A stretch of DNA of 64,000 nt from an uncultured Campylobacter sp. Its GTDB lineage: Bacteria > Campylobacterota > Campylobacteria > Campylobacterales > Campylobacteraceae. Positions 29,354 to 38,857 of the stretch are shown in pieces. The notes beneath the pieces were generated by a model, which searched no databases, was not told the origin of the DNA, and worked only from the letters and a program-made list of their open reading frames with translations. The position numbers and the translations under genes were made by a program. The DNA lies in NCBI RefSeq assembly GCF_938045205.1, contig NZ_CALIMY010000138.1, forward strand, positions 1 to 64,000. Direction: 5' to 3'. Each line of letters opens with the position of its first letter. The stretch's first letter is position 1.

Positions 29354-31777
29354 ATGAAAAAGGGTAAAATTTTACTCTCTTTGGCGCTACTTTGCTCGCC
29401 GTTTTGGCTTACTGCGGCGCAAAATAGCGGCGCTTCTCAAAACTCATCCGCCGCAAGCTCCACCTCTAAAATTTCGTCGTCGCAAAGCTCTGCGCAAAAT
29501 CCTGGAAGCCCTACCGCTGTAAATTCTGCGCCGCAGGGCAACGCTGTCGTAAGCCCCGCCACTAAAGACATTGCACAAAATTCCGCGCCGCAAAGCGGTA
29601 GCGCGGCAAATTCTACGCTGCAGGGTTTGGACGACGATAATCTCGGCACCATAAACGTCACGGGCAAGGCCGATCTGTCCACTACCGAGGGCACCGGCTC
29701 TTATACGACGGGCAATATGAGCACCGCGACGGGGCTAAATTTAAGCATAAGAGAGACGCCGCAGTCCATAAGCGTCATCTCCAATCAGCTTTTAAAAGAT
29801 CTGAGTTTACACAACGCCGAAGAGGCTCTTTCAAAATACGCCACCGGTATTTCGCTAAATAACGACGCGGGCGGCAATCGCATCGTCTCGCGCGGCTTTT
29901 ATGTCGATAATATCCAAGAAGACGGCATCGCAAGCTCGGTTTCCAGCTCCGTGTTCGGGCCGCTGGGCTCATCGAAGGAATTTACCGATTTGGAATTCTA
30001 CGATCGCGTCGAGGTTCTGCGCGGCGTAGCAGGCCTTACGCAAAGCAACGGCGAGCCCGGCGGCACGATAAATTTAATCCGAAAGCGCCCGAGCGATCAG
30101 TTCGGCTTTAACGCAAGTCTAAGCGGCGGTAGCTGGGATAATTATCGCGGTATGATCGACGTTACGGATGCGATAAATCAAAGCGGTACGGCACGCGCGC
30201 GGCTGATCGGAATTTTAAGTAAAACGGGTTCGTTTAAGGACTATCCGCGCAACGGCTATCGCGAAGGTATCGGCGTTTCGACGGAATTTGACGTGGCCGA
30301 TAAGACGCTTCTTAGCGCGGGATTTTTGTGGCAAAAAACCGTCGGCATCTATGACATTTACGGCGTGCCCGTTTTAGATAATCATGGAAATTTACTGAAT
30401 TTACCGCGCAGAAGCTACTTCGGCTCAGACTGGGATGAGAGCGAATATAAAAAATTTAACGCCTACAGCGAACTTTCGCACGAATTTAGCGATGATCTAA
30501 AAGCCTATGCGAGGCTCAATTATACCGATAGCGACAGCATGTTAAAATTCGGAGCGCTCGGCGGGGCAGATCCTTACAACGGCACTACGTCGCATACGGT
30601 GCGATATAGAATTTACGATAACGACTCCAAAGAGATCGGGTTTCAAACGGGGCTAGACGGCAAATTCGAAGCATTTGGGCAGAAGCACGACTTTTTCTTA
30701 AACGGCTCGCTTAGCAACGAAAAGCTTAATTGGCGCGAGACTAGGACGAGAGATTCGTCTCTGGCGTCACTGGGGATGAATATTTATAATTGGGACCGCT
30801 CAAGGATTGCCCAGCCTGATTGGAGCAGTGCCGCTATGTTTAAAGACCGAAGCTCCACTACCATAAAGCAGCGCGCGATCTCGCTCGGGACTAGATTAAA
30901 CTTAACCGACGATTTTCACTTTTTGCTCGGCGGGCGCTTTTCGAAGGTAACTTACAGCAGGTATTATTATAATATTTTGCGCGGTACGGCTTCGCATAGA
31001 GCGAGCCCGAGCAAATCGGATTTCACGCCGTATGCGGGGGTAGTCTGGGACTTTGCGGATAATTTTTCGTGGTACGCAAGCTATGCCGAAATTTTTAAGC
31101 CGCAAGCCGCGCGCGACAAGGATGGTAAAATTTTAGATCCCGTCGTCGGCTATAATTTAGAAACCGGCGTGAAGGGAGAATTTTTTGACGGCGCGCTTAA
31201 TACGAATGTCGCGCTATTTCAGATCATTCAGAAAAATAGGGCGATGAGCGATCCTCTTAATACGAACTACTCCATCGCCGAGGGCAAAGTGCGAAGCCGC
31301 GGCGTGGATGCCGAGGTGCAAGGCTCGCTCACTGAGAATTGGAAATTATTCGCGGGATATACTTTCAACCGCAGCGTATATTTAAAGATGGAAAGAACCT
31401 CCGCAGCGGTCGATTATAGCAAGGGCGCAAACGCCAAACGCTACATTCCGAAGCATCTGTTTAAGCTCTATACGAACTATGAAATTCCGCTCGGCGAAAA
31501 TCGTAAGATCACCCTGGGTACGGGCGTGCGCTATCAGAGCAAAACCGCTTCGATATATCGCGAAAACGTTGCGTACTACGCCGCGCCGCAGAAAGCTTAC
31601 ACGCTGTGGGACGCAAATGTCGGCTATCATTTTGACAAGCACTTTAGCGTAAATTTTGCGGTCAAAAACATCACGGATAAGAAGTATTTTCAAAATACGC
31701 AAAATCGCGTCGCAGGGATGAATAATTACTACGGCGAGCCGCGGAATTTTATGTTGACGCTAAATTATACGTATTAG
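29354..31777 (+). CDS. TonB-dependent siderophore receptor (FhuE/FoxA-like)
   Basis: 807 aa outer-membrane receptor. Signal peptide to about residue 22, then a roughly 70-residue Asn/Ser/Ala/Gln-rich linker, then the plug (TINVTGKADL TonB-box-like region, RETPQSISVIS, VEVLRGVAGLTQSNGEPGG) and a 22-strand barrel ending in an aromatic residue (LTLNYTY). The plug wording is typical of ferric-siderophore receptors such as FhuE, FpvA or FoxA. Energy comes from TonB-ExbBD, not encoded nearby. An exporter-type ABC protein follows. The low-complexity linker is unusual. Confidence 0.9.
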   Translation: MKKGKILLSLALLCSPFWLTAAQNSGASQNSSAASSTSKISSSQSSAQNPGSPTAVNSAPQGNAVVSPATKDIAQNSAPQSGSAANSTLQGLDDDNLGTINVTGKADLSTTEGTGSYTTGNMSTATGLNLSIRETPQSISVISNQLLKDLSLHNAEEALSKYATGISLNNDAGGNRIVSRGFYVDNIQEDGIASSVSSSVFGPLGSSKEFTDLEFYDRVEVLRGVAGLTQSNGEPGGTINLIRKRPSDQFGFNASLSGGSWDNYRGMIDVTDAINQSGTARARLIGILSKTGSFKDYPRNGYREGIGVSTEFDVADKTLLSAGFLWQKTVGIYDIYGVPVLDNHGNLLNLPRRSYFGSDWDESEYKKFNAYSELSHEFSDDLKAYARLNYTDSDSMLKFGALGGADPYNGTTSHTVRYRIYDNDSKEIGFQTGLDGKFEAFGQKHDFFLNGSLSNEKLNWRETRTRDSSLASLGMNIYNWDRSRIAQPDWSSAAMFKDRSSTTIKQRAISLGTRLNLTDDFHFLLGGRFSKVTYSRYYYNILRGTASHRASPSKSDFTPYAGVVWDFADNFSWYASYAEIFKPQAARDKDGKILDPVVGYNLETGVKGEFFDGALNTNVALFQIIQKNRAMSDPLNTNYSIAEGKVRSRGVDAEVQGSLTENWKLFAGYTFNRSVYLKMERTSAAVDYSKGANAKRYIPKHLFKLYTNYEIPLGENRKITLGTGVRYQSKTASIYRENVAYYAAPQKAYTLWDANVGYHFDKHFSVNFAVKNITDKKYFQNTQNRVAGMNNYYGEPRNFMLTLNYTY

Positions 31778-32084
31778 GTGTGGATGGAATTTTGCGCTTA
31801 TGCGAACTTGGACTGACTGAGCTCGCACGCGGCCTTGGATAAATTCCGCGCTTTATAAGAGCGCGGATAAAGCGAGCGTAGAGGCGAGAGGCAAGCTTTG
31901 TCGCAAGTAGCACGTAGCGAGGCGGGTAAAATTTGAACGAAGCCGCGGGATTAAAATTTAACTCGCGATTTGGTTGATTAGCGATTGATTGGCGCAGGCA
32001 ATGCGGGCGATAAATTTAATCTCGTGATTTAATCCCGCGATCTCGCCGCAACTAGCGCTAAATTTTAAAATTTAAAGAGAAAAT
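31778..32084. other. Intergenic region with a GC hairpin, no gene
   Basis: About 300 bases between the siderophore receptor and the ABC gene. CCGCGCT (31846-31852) pairs with AGCGCGG (31860-31866) but has no T-run on the + strand, so it is a weak terminator at best. A repeated GCGGGATTAAAATTTAA-type word occurs twice. Confidence 0.4.
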
Positions 32085-32648
32085 TTGAAAACGCTAAAGC
32101 ATTTTTTTGAAATTCTACGTCCGCACTGGTTCGGCAAGGGCGCGGCGAAGCTATGGGCGCTGCTACTACTAGCGCTCGGTTTTAGTCTCGCTATCATCAA
32201 AATCAGCGTGCTGATGAACGCGTGGGATAAGCGCTTTTACGACGCGCTAAGCGAGCTTAAGGGCGAGCTCATTCCTGCGCTCGTGGGCGAGTTTTTGCTC
32301 TACACGGCGCTCATCGTGCTTTTCATCGTCTGCGGCAGCTGGCTTCGCAAACTGCTCGTAATCGTCTGGCGCGAGCGGCTAAGCGCGATGATGGAGCGCA
32401 AATGGCTACATAACGCAAACTTCTACCGTACGAGCCTTGAGGGGAATTTCAGCGCCAGGGGCGGATCAAATTTAGAAAAACCTGGCGACGTAAATTTAGA
32501 TAAAAATTTAAACGAGCGTGCAGAGTGTTCCGTAGTCGAAGCGGACAGCGCGGCTTTGCATGGAGACGTAAAGGGGCTTGAAATTTACCGAGCACGGCAG
32601 AGTAAAATGCAGCAGGGCAAAGCGGCGCAAGCGAGAATAAAAATTTAA
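32085..32648 (+). CDS. ABC transporter (YddA/SbmA-like), N-terminal part, frameshifted
   Basis: 187 aa from a TTG preceded by AAAGAG. Residues 1-120 (HFFEILRPHWF, AWDKRFYDALSEL, IVWRERLSAMMERKWL, NANFYR) are the start of a YddA/SbmA-like ABC membrane domain. The reading then enters an unusual low-complexity insert and stops at 32648. Adding one A to the AAAA run at 32604-32607 would join it to the next open frame, giving a 726-residue protein. The indel could be real or a sequencing error. Confidence 0.7.
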   Translation: MKTLKHFFEILRPHWFGKGAAKLWALLLLALGFSLAIIKISVLMNAWDKRFYDALSELKGELIPALVGEFLLYTALIVLFIVCGSWLRKLLVIVWRERLSAMMERKWLHNANFYRTSLEGNFSARGGSNLEKPGDVNLDKNLNERAECSVVEADSAALHGDVKGLEIYRARQSKMQQGKAAQARIKI

Positions 32649-32707
32649 ACGATCGTAGCGACGAGAATTTTAAAAATTCAAAAAACGCCGAGAATACTAA
32701 AGCATAT

Positions 32708-34264
32708 TTGGAGCAGGATACGGATGGCTTAAACGAATACGTGGACTCTGCGAGCGATCGCGCAGAGTATCTTGCAAGCGAGGCGAGTGGCACCGATGTG
32801 AACGAAAATTTAAACCAGCAGCGTGAGGAAGATTTTAAAGAATATTGGGGACGAGATACGGGTAATTTAAACGAACGTGCGGCGTCCGTGAGGGCGCGGG
32901 CTGGGTGCCCCGCAACCGAAGCGGATGTCAAAGGTTCGTTTAAAGCTTCCGAAGACCGGGGAATTGCAAAGCTAGACAACCCCGATCAGCGTATCGTCGA
33001 GGACAGCTTGCTGCTCGTGCAAAAAAGCGTCGATCTCGTAAAATCGCTCGTCTATAATCTCGCCAAGCTCATCGCCTTCGTCGCGATCTTGTGGCAGGTC
33101 TCGAAGGTATTGAAATTTGAAATTTTTAGCATGCACTTTGAGATCGAGGGCTTTTTGCTCTACGTCGCGCTCCTCTATACGCTGCTTTGTTCGCTGATTA
33201 CGCATCTCATCGGGCGCAGGCTTAGGGGGTTAAATTTTGCTAAGCAGCGCGCCGAAGCCGACTACCGCTCGGATCTGTTGCTCGTGCGCGAAAACGCAGA
33301 AGCCGTAGCCTTTATGCGCGGAGAGGATGCCGAGCGCGGCCGCTTCCGCGCGAGCTTCGGCGAGATCGCTAAAAACTGGCGCAGCATCATGAATACGGAA
33401 TTTCGCCTCGAATGCTTTTCGGCAAGCTACCTAAAAATCACGAATTTAATCCCGATCTTTGCCTACTTGCCGCTGTATTTGTCGCGCGCGATGAGCTTCG
33501 GCGATATGATGCAGGCGCGCTCGGCGTTTTACAGCGTGCAGGACGGATTTGCGTGGTTTATGGACTATTATAAGCAGATCATGGAGTGGGCGGCGAGCGT
33601 GCAGAGGATCTATGAGTTCATCTCGCGCATGGACGGCGAGAGCGCAAATCTGCGTACTTGCGTCAAACAAAGCGACGAAAATTCCGCTCGCTGCGAGGGC
33701 TTGTCGGTCTTCACGCCTGCGGGCGAGCCGCTGATCGAGGATCTACGCTTCGAGCTTGCGCCCGCGCAGTTTATAATGCTGCGAGGCAAGAGCGGTACGG
33801 GCAAAAGCACGGCTCTGCGCTACGCGGCGGGGCTTTGGCGATACGGCTGCGGCGAGATCAGTCTGCCGCGCATGGGCGTGATATTTATCCCGCAAAAGCC
33901 CTATCTGGCGCCGCTTAGCCTAAAAGAGCTCATTTCCTATCCGCAGCCGCCGCGCGCAGACGACGCGGAATTTTTAGAAATTTTATGCCGCGTAGGGCTT
34001 GAGAAATTTGCCCGCATGCTAAACTCGCGCGCCGATTACGTTAAAATTTTAAGCGGCGGGGAGGCACAGCGGCTTAGTTTCGCACGTATTTATTGCCACA
34101 AGCCGAGCTTTGTTTTTGCCGACGAGATCACGTCCGCGCTAGATCCCACCTCGGCGCGCGAGCTGCTACTTGGTCTGCGCGCGGATCTGCCGAACCTCGG
34201 CATGCTAGCGATCGTGCATCAAACGGGCCTTGAGGACATATTTGAGCGGACTATAGAGCTTTAA
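32708..34264 (+). CDS. ABC transporter (YddA/SbmA-like), membrane and ATP-binding part
   Basis: 518 aa from a TTG; the frame is actually open from 32606. The first ~85 residues are low-complexity (NLN[ED]R-type repeats), then the family motif LDNPDQRIVED resumes the membrane domain. The ATPase domain has Walker A GKSGTGKST, signature LSGGEAQRLS, Walker B FVFADEITSALDP and the His of AIVHQ. It probably transports siderophores or peptides across the inner membrane, given the adjacent siderophore receptors. With the upstream fragment it makes one split gene. No separate ribosome site is convincing, so expression as two proteins is doubtful. Confidence 0.78.
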   Translation: MEQDTDGLNEYVDSASDRAEYLASEASGTDVNENLNQQREEDFKEYWGRDTGNLNERAASVRARAGCPATEADVKGSFKASEDRGIAKLDNPDQRIVEDSLLLVQKSVDLVKSLVYNLAKLIAFVAILWQVSKVLKFEIFSMHFEIEGFLLYVALLYTLLCSLITHLIGRRLRGLNFAKQRAEADYRSDLLLVRENAEAVAFMRGEDAERGRFRASFGEIAKNWRSIMNTEFRLECFSASYLKITNLIPIFAYLPLYLSRAMSFGDMMQARSAFYSVQDGFAWFMDYYKQIMEWAASVQRIYEFISRMDGESANLRTCVKQSDENSARCEGLSVFTPAGEPLIEDLRFELAPAQFIMLRGKSGTGKSTALRYAAGLWRYGCGEISLPRMGVIFIPQKPYLAPLSLKELISYPQPPRADDAEFLEILCRVGLEKFARMLNSRADYVKILSGGEAQRLSFARIYCHKPSFVFADEITSALDPTSARELLLGLRADLPNLGMLAIVHQTGLEDIFERTIEL

Positions 34265-35125
34265 ATTCGGCCGTTGAAATTTCACGCCGCAGGGATTTCG
34301 CCTTTAAATTCATATCTTTTTAAATCCGGATTTATTAAAATTACTCGTTTATATTAAGCGGCGATAAAATTTAGCCGAAGCGCAAGTGTTCGCATATATG
34401 GGCATCGGCACCCGCGCGGCTAGGCGCTCGCACACAGTCGGCGGCGGGCAGGCACTACGGCGCGGCGAGCGGCTTGGAGGTCGATAGCCAGCGCGCGATC
34501 GTGATTTTGCGCGAAATTAAGTCCGTAGAATTTAAACGCAAAATGATCTGCCAAGAAGACGGCGCCTAGATAAAATTTTAAACCGAGCCGCGATCGGTAG
34601 CATAACGGCGTGCTAAATGAACGGGCTACGGCAGCGGCGCGATGCGCGGGCGTCGCGATAAGTCAGTAGCGCGTCGGATGGCGCGTAACACATCGGCGGC
34701 GCAGACGGCACGCCGTAGTCGAGAAGCGGAGCGACAATACGTGCCTACTCGGCATCGTATGACATAACCTTCGCTTGGGCAAATCATCATCATAACGGCG
34801 CTACGATCGAAGCGAGTAGCGCGGCCGTGACGGCGGATCGGCAGCACAAGGGCGCGGCGTGATTGCGGCGGCGACAGCATAAAATGCCGCAATATGGCAA
34901 CCGCGATCGACAGCATGCGTATATAGGTAAAGCGCAGTGCAAGTAGCGCAAACGCCGCGATACGACGATGGCGACCTGCAGAGCGTATAAGTGAAGCAGC
35001 GGTGCGGGCGGCGCAACAACGCCGAGGCGATACGATAGCGGCGACCGATGGGATGTAGCGCCGCCGTAGCGTTCGCGGGCGCTACGCCTAAGCCGATAAA
35101 TTTTAAAACGAAGCAAGGAGATTTT
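34265..35125. other. GC-rich spacer of anomalous composition with relic ORF-like sequence
   Basis: About 860 bases without a credible gene. Roughly 34390-35090 is strikingly GC-rich and CG/GCGGCG-dense, lacks the usual AT words and holds short repeats (CATAACGGCG near 34602 and 34792; GATACGA-type words before GGCGACC near 34958 and 35028). One frame ending at the TAG about 34567-34569 (GLEVDSQRAIVILREIK) looks coding-like and may be a remnant. The open frames here are compositional shadows. Confidence 0.5.
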
Positions 35126-35614
35126 ATGTTTAAAGCGGGGATTGTCTATAAATTTGCGCTCATCGTGTTGCTAGGCTGCGCGCTTTGCATTTTGGGCTTT
35201 TCTGGCGCTAATTTCGCGCGCGGCGAATATGACGAGACGTGGATGAGCCTGCATAAGATCGCGGGATTGGGTCTGCTTTGCGTCGCGATCTTGCATATAA
35301 TCACAAGGCGAAAGAAGCTCGTAAAGCTCTGGGGCGAGTTTTTAGACGTGGTTTTGAGCCGCAAAAATCCCGGCTTTTGTAATATGGACCGCATCATAGG
35401 CGCGATCGAGCACTATAATATCAGAGAAATCGCTGGTAAAATGGGCTTTGAGCCGGACGAGCTCGCTGAGATTTTGAAATCAAACGGTATCAAGCTCATA
35501 AGCGCAGATCAAGGCCTGCGCGAGCTTGCGAAGTTTAACGACGAAAAAATTTTCTTCATCTTGGTGCTTTTGATCGAGGCAAAATTCGGCAAAGCGGGCA
35601 GCTGCAAGGTCTAA
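35126..35614 (+). CDS. Small membrane protein of DUF4405-like type
   Basis: 162 aa from the ATG at 35126, set by AAGGAG at 35115-35120. Two hydrophobic helices (FALIVLLGCALCILGF and IAGLGLLCVAILHIIT) lie at about residues 10-60, with a His between them (SLHKIAG). A cytoplasmic helical tail of about 90 residues follows. The His-bearing helices resemble DUF4405/cytochrome b561-like two-helix units. Lying just before a TonB receptor, it may assist iron reduction or uptake, but that is inference. Confidence 0.5.
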   Translation: MFKAGIVYKFALIVLLGCALCILGFSGANFARGEYDETWMSLHKIAGLGLLCVAILHIITRRKKLVKLWGEFLDVVLSRKNPGFCNMDRIIGAIEHYNIREIAGKMGFEPDELAEILKSNGIKLISADQGLRELAKFNDEKIFFILVLLIEAKFGKAGSCKV

Positions 35615-35787
35615 ATTTTAAAATTCCGATCCGAATTTACTCCATAAACTTGCCGCTTTAGGAAATAAAAACCGCTAAAGAATCTAAATTTAAAACCGAA
35701 ATTTTACCGCGCCCAGCGAAACGCTCAAAATCAAAATTTCATCCAATCTCTGCCTAAATTTTAAAAACCTATCTTTAATCTTTGAAA

Positions 35788-35802
35788 TTTATTATTATTT
35801 AA
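35788..35802. promoter_or_regulatory. Second copy of the AT-rich 15-mer before a TonB receptor
   Basis: TTTATTATTATTTAA, identical to 29275-29289, lies 69 bases before the ATG at 35871. The shared position points to a common regulator, plausibly Fur. Confidence 0.45.
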
Positions 35803-35870
35803 TCAAGAGAAATTATAATATAGCATTTGCAAATCATTTGCAAAATTATAATTTTGAATAGGGGAGAGTG

Positions 35871-37946
35871 ATGTTTAAGAAATTTTATCTTTCAAATGCC
35901 GCGATTGCGCTAAGTTTGTGCGCCGCATTGCAACTAAACGGAGCCGAAAACAACGCTACGTCCGCAAATATCGGCGCGCCTAGCGCGGGGGCGGTAAATC
36001 CCGCAGTTCCTAAAAGTGCTTCCGGCACGAACGCCACAAAGCTGGGCACCATCGTAGTTACCGCGACGGGCTTTGAGGATACGCTTAAAAACGAGGTTCG
36101 CAACGTCTCGGTCATCACCGCGGAGGATATGGAAAACCGTGGCTACCGCGATCTGCGCGAAATTTTAGAAAAGGCGCCGGGGGTTAGCTTTCACGGCGAT
36201 ACGGTTGATCTGCGCGGACAGGGTCAGAAGGCAAATACCTCCGTAAAGGTCCTTCTTAACGGAGTCGCGCTCAATATGATCGACACGACGCCGACGAGCA
36301 TTCCGATCGATCTAGTTCCGATCGAAGATATTGAGCGCGTGGAGATCATCCCCGGCGGCGGTAGCGTGCTTTACGGCAGCGGCACCAGCGGCGGCGTGAT
36401 AAATATCATCACGAAAAAGGGAGCCAGATACCCGTACGCCAATATCTCGACCAAGATCGCATCGTATAATTACAATGATCTAAATTTAGGGCTAGGCGGC
36501 GGCGTGAGCGATAATCTGTTTCTAAAAACCGCCGTTAAGGGCTTTAAGCATCGCGGATATCGCAAGGGCGAGAAAAATACCGGCTACTACGGCTCACTCG
36601 GGATGCATTATAAAATTTCGGACGATCAAAGCATCTCTTTCGATCCGAGTTTTTATCGCGCCAGAACCTATTCCGTGCCCACTCTTGGCCTTGCCGAGCT
36701 TAAAGCGGATCGCCGCCAGCAGGGAGGCGAGAGAACCTTTACCAAAAGTACGCGACTAAATTTTGACTTGGATTATGCGGTAAAATTTGGCGATAGATTT
36801 GAAGCAAATTTACAGCCTTATTATCAAGATATTAGAATTTTACAAAAGGGCTTTGTGATGAAAGATCGCAAAGAAGGTGCAAATTTAAAAGGCAAGCTCG
36901 ACTACGACAGCGGCGAGTTCATAGCGGGATATGATTATCTCAAAAACAAGGGCTTCCGCAGGATAAATTTTGATGCCGCGATGAATCCTATGATGAGCCT
37001 TTCGCAGCTTACGATCTTTGATATGCAAAAGCTTACCCACTCGGTCTATGCTTTAGAAAAGCACAATTTCACCGATCTGTTTTCGCTTAGCGCGGGCGGG
37101 CGGTTTGAGCGCGCCGAATACAAAGTAAATCGCAGGGTTTCGACTACTATAAAAAGGATGGGAAACATAATCTCGCAGACGCAAGATAGCACCCGAGTAA
37201 GCGATCATAAAAACAACTACGCTTTTGAGATCACGCCGAATTTTAATTATTCCAAAGATGGCAATCTATATTTTAAATTTGAGCGCGGCTATATCTCGCC
37301 GGGTCCTAATCAGCTCATTGATAAGCTCGGTCGCAACGGGCCCTATGTGCTTAATAACCTCAAATCCGAAACTTTTAAAACCTACGAGATCGGTCTTAAA
37401 GATCTGATCTACGGGCAGTACGTAAGCGCTACGATCTTTTGGACCGATACGAAAAACGAGATCATAAACGAAACTTTGGGCAGCTCGATCACCGACGGTT
37501 GGCATTTTATAAATATCGACGAGACGCGCCGCAAGGGCGTGGAGCTGTATGCGGAGCAAAGCCTGCTTTCAAATTTAAAGCTCAGCGAGACCTTTTCATA
37601 TGTCGACGCCAAGATCCAATCCGGCGCGAATAAAGGCAAGCAGGTTCCGCTGGTGGAGCGCTCGAAGTTCGTTTTGGGCGTCGATTACGAGCCGATTAGA
37701 AATTTGACGCTGATGAGCGATTTTAAATATTTCTCATCATCGCACGACGCCAACCACGATAGGATCGATTCGCGCACGATCGTGGATCTGGGCGCTGCGT
37801 ACCGCTTCGCAAGCGGATTTTTGATAAGCGCCGGAGTCAAAAACGTCTTTGACGAGGAGTATAATTACAACCAAAATTTACGCTCGGATGTCTATACTCC
37901 GGCTCCCGGGCGCAATTACTACGCGGAGTTTAAATACACCTATTAG
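35871..37946 (+). CDS. TonB-dependent outer-membrane receptor (CirA/CfrA-like)
   Basis: 691 aa from the ATG at 35871, which has GGGGAGAG just upstream. It has a signal peptide, a short Asn/Ala/Ser-rich linker, the TonB box region LGTIVVTATGFED, plug (NVSVITAEDMENRGYRDLREIL, GSVLYGSGTSGGVINIIT) and barrel ending EFKYTY. The plug resembles receptors for iron catecholates, haem or cobalamin. The ligand is not determined. Confidence 0.9.
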   Translation: MFKKFYLSNAAIALSLCAALQLNGAENNATSANIGAPSAGAVNPAVPKSASGTNATKLGTIVVTATGFEDTLKNEVRNVSVITAEDMENRGYRDLREILEKAPGVSFHGDTVDLRGQGQKANTSVKVLLNGVALNMIDTTPTSIPIDLVPIEDIERVEIIPGGGSVLYGSGTSGGVINIITKKGARYPYANISTKIASYNYNDLNLGLGGGVSDNLFLKTAVKGFKHRGYRKGEKNTGYYGSLGMHYKISDDQSISFDPSFYRARTYSVPTLGLAELKADRRQQGGERTFTKSTRLNFDLDYAVKFGDRFEANLQPYYQDIRILQKGFVMKDRKEGANLKGKLDYDSGEFIAGYDYLKNKGFRRINFDAAMNPMMSLSQLTIFDMQKLTHSVYALEKHNFTDLFSLSAGGRFERAEYKVNRRVSTTIKRMGNIISQTQDSTRVSDHKNNYAFEITPNFNYSKDGNLYFKFERGYISPGPNQLIDKLGRNGPYVLNNLKSETFKTYEIGLKDLIYGQYVSATIFWTDTKNEIINETLGSSITDGWHFINIDETRRKGVELYAEQSLLSNLKLSETFSYVDAKIQSGANKGKQVPLVERSKFVLGVDYEPIRNLTLMSDFKYFSSSHDANHDRIDSRTIVDLGAAYRFASGFLISAGVKNVFDEEYNYNQNLRSDVYTPAPGRNYYAEFKYTY

Positions 37947-38065
37947 CGTGCGTTTAAATTTAAGCGAGGTTTGAGCTGCGAAATTTAAAATTTACGGGCG
38001 AAATTTAAAATTTCGCCGCCGCGCGCTTTGCCGCCGCGGGATTAAATTTAATAAAAGGAGCAAAG

Positions 38066-38857
38066 ATGAAACCGGACTATAAAAACTGGGTGCCTAAGGG
38101 CATGATCGCGAGCTTTGCCGCAGGTGCGGGCATAGCGTTAGTTTTGTTTTTGATTTTCGGCGTTTGCGGCGCTTTTGTTGGCGGCGTGCTGAGGTGGTTT
38201 CTTGCGGGGCTTTTCGGCGCAGCGGCGCTGGTTTTGATCGGCTTTACGATCTACTGCGTCGTGTGGTACCGCGCGTTTGATTACGGCGGCAAGCGTCAGC
38301 TCTCTCGCGCGATCGTAGAGGGCACGGCAAAATACGTAGATCTACCTGAGGGCGGGCGCGGGCTAGACGTAGGCTGCGGCAGCGGCGCGCTAACGATCGC
38401 CGTGGCTAAGCGCAACCCGCACGCATCGGTGCTAGGCGTCGATCGCTGGGGCTTTGAGTATGCGTCTTTTAAGAAGCAGCTGTGCGAATCCAACGCACGC
38501 GCCGAAGGGGTGCAAAATACTAGCTTCGAGCAGGCCGACGCCACGCAGCTGCCCTTTGAGGACGGCAGCTTCGATGCGGTTGCAAGCAACTACGTCTATC
38601 ACAACATCATGCGCAAGGACCGCCAGGCGCTGCTTTTAGAGACGCTCCGCGTGCTTAAAAAAGGCGGCAGCTTCGCGATCCATGATCTTTTTTCGCGCGG
38701 AAACTACGGCGATATGGATGCTTTCATCGCGCGACTTAAGGAGCAGGGCTATGAGCAGCTCGAGCTCATAGATACGACGCAGGGGCTTTTTATGGGCCCG
38801 CGCGAAGCCAAATGGCTGATGCTAGGCAGCTCAAAGCTTCTGGTTGGTAGAAAATAG
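38066..38857 (+). CDS. Membrane-anchored class I SAM-dependent methyltransferase
   Basis: 263 aa. Two hydrophobic helices (about residues 14-70) precede a Rossmann methyltransferase domain: LDVGCGSGALTIAV (SAM loop), LGVDRWGFEYAS, QLPFEDGSFDAVASNYVYHNI and LKKGGSFAIHD. It methylates an unknown substrate near the inner membrane. It lies 119 bases after the TonB receptor with its own AAAGGAG site. Confidence 0.85.
   Translation: MKPDYKNWVPKGMIASFAAGAGIALVLFLIFGVCGAFVGGVLRWFLAGLFGAAALVLIGFTIYCVVWYRAFDYGGKRQLSRAIVEGTAKYVDLPEGGRGLDVGCGSGALTIAVAKRNPHASVLGVDRWGFEYASFKKQLCESNARAEGVQNTSFEQADATQLPFEDGSFDAVASNYVYHNIMRKDRQALLLETLRVLKKGGSFAIHDLFSRGNYGDMDAFIARLKEQGYEQLELIDTTQGLFMGPREAKWLMLGSSKLLVGRK

Noticed and set aside
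32604..32607. AAAA run as a proven phase-variation site
   Set aside because: Four A is short for slippage; the frameshift may be a mutation or sequencing error, so only the join is noted.
34626..35116. Overlapping short frames in the GC-rich spacer
   Set aside because: Extreme Arg/Ala content and mutual overlap show they are composition artefacts.
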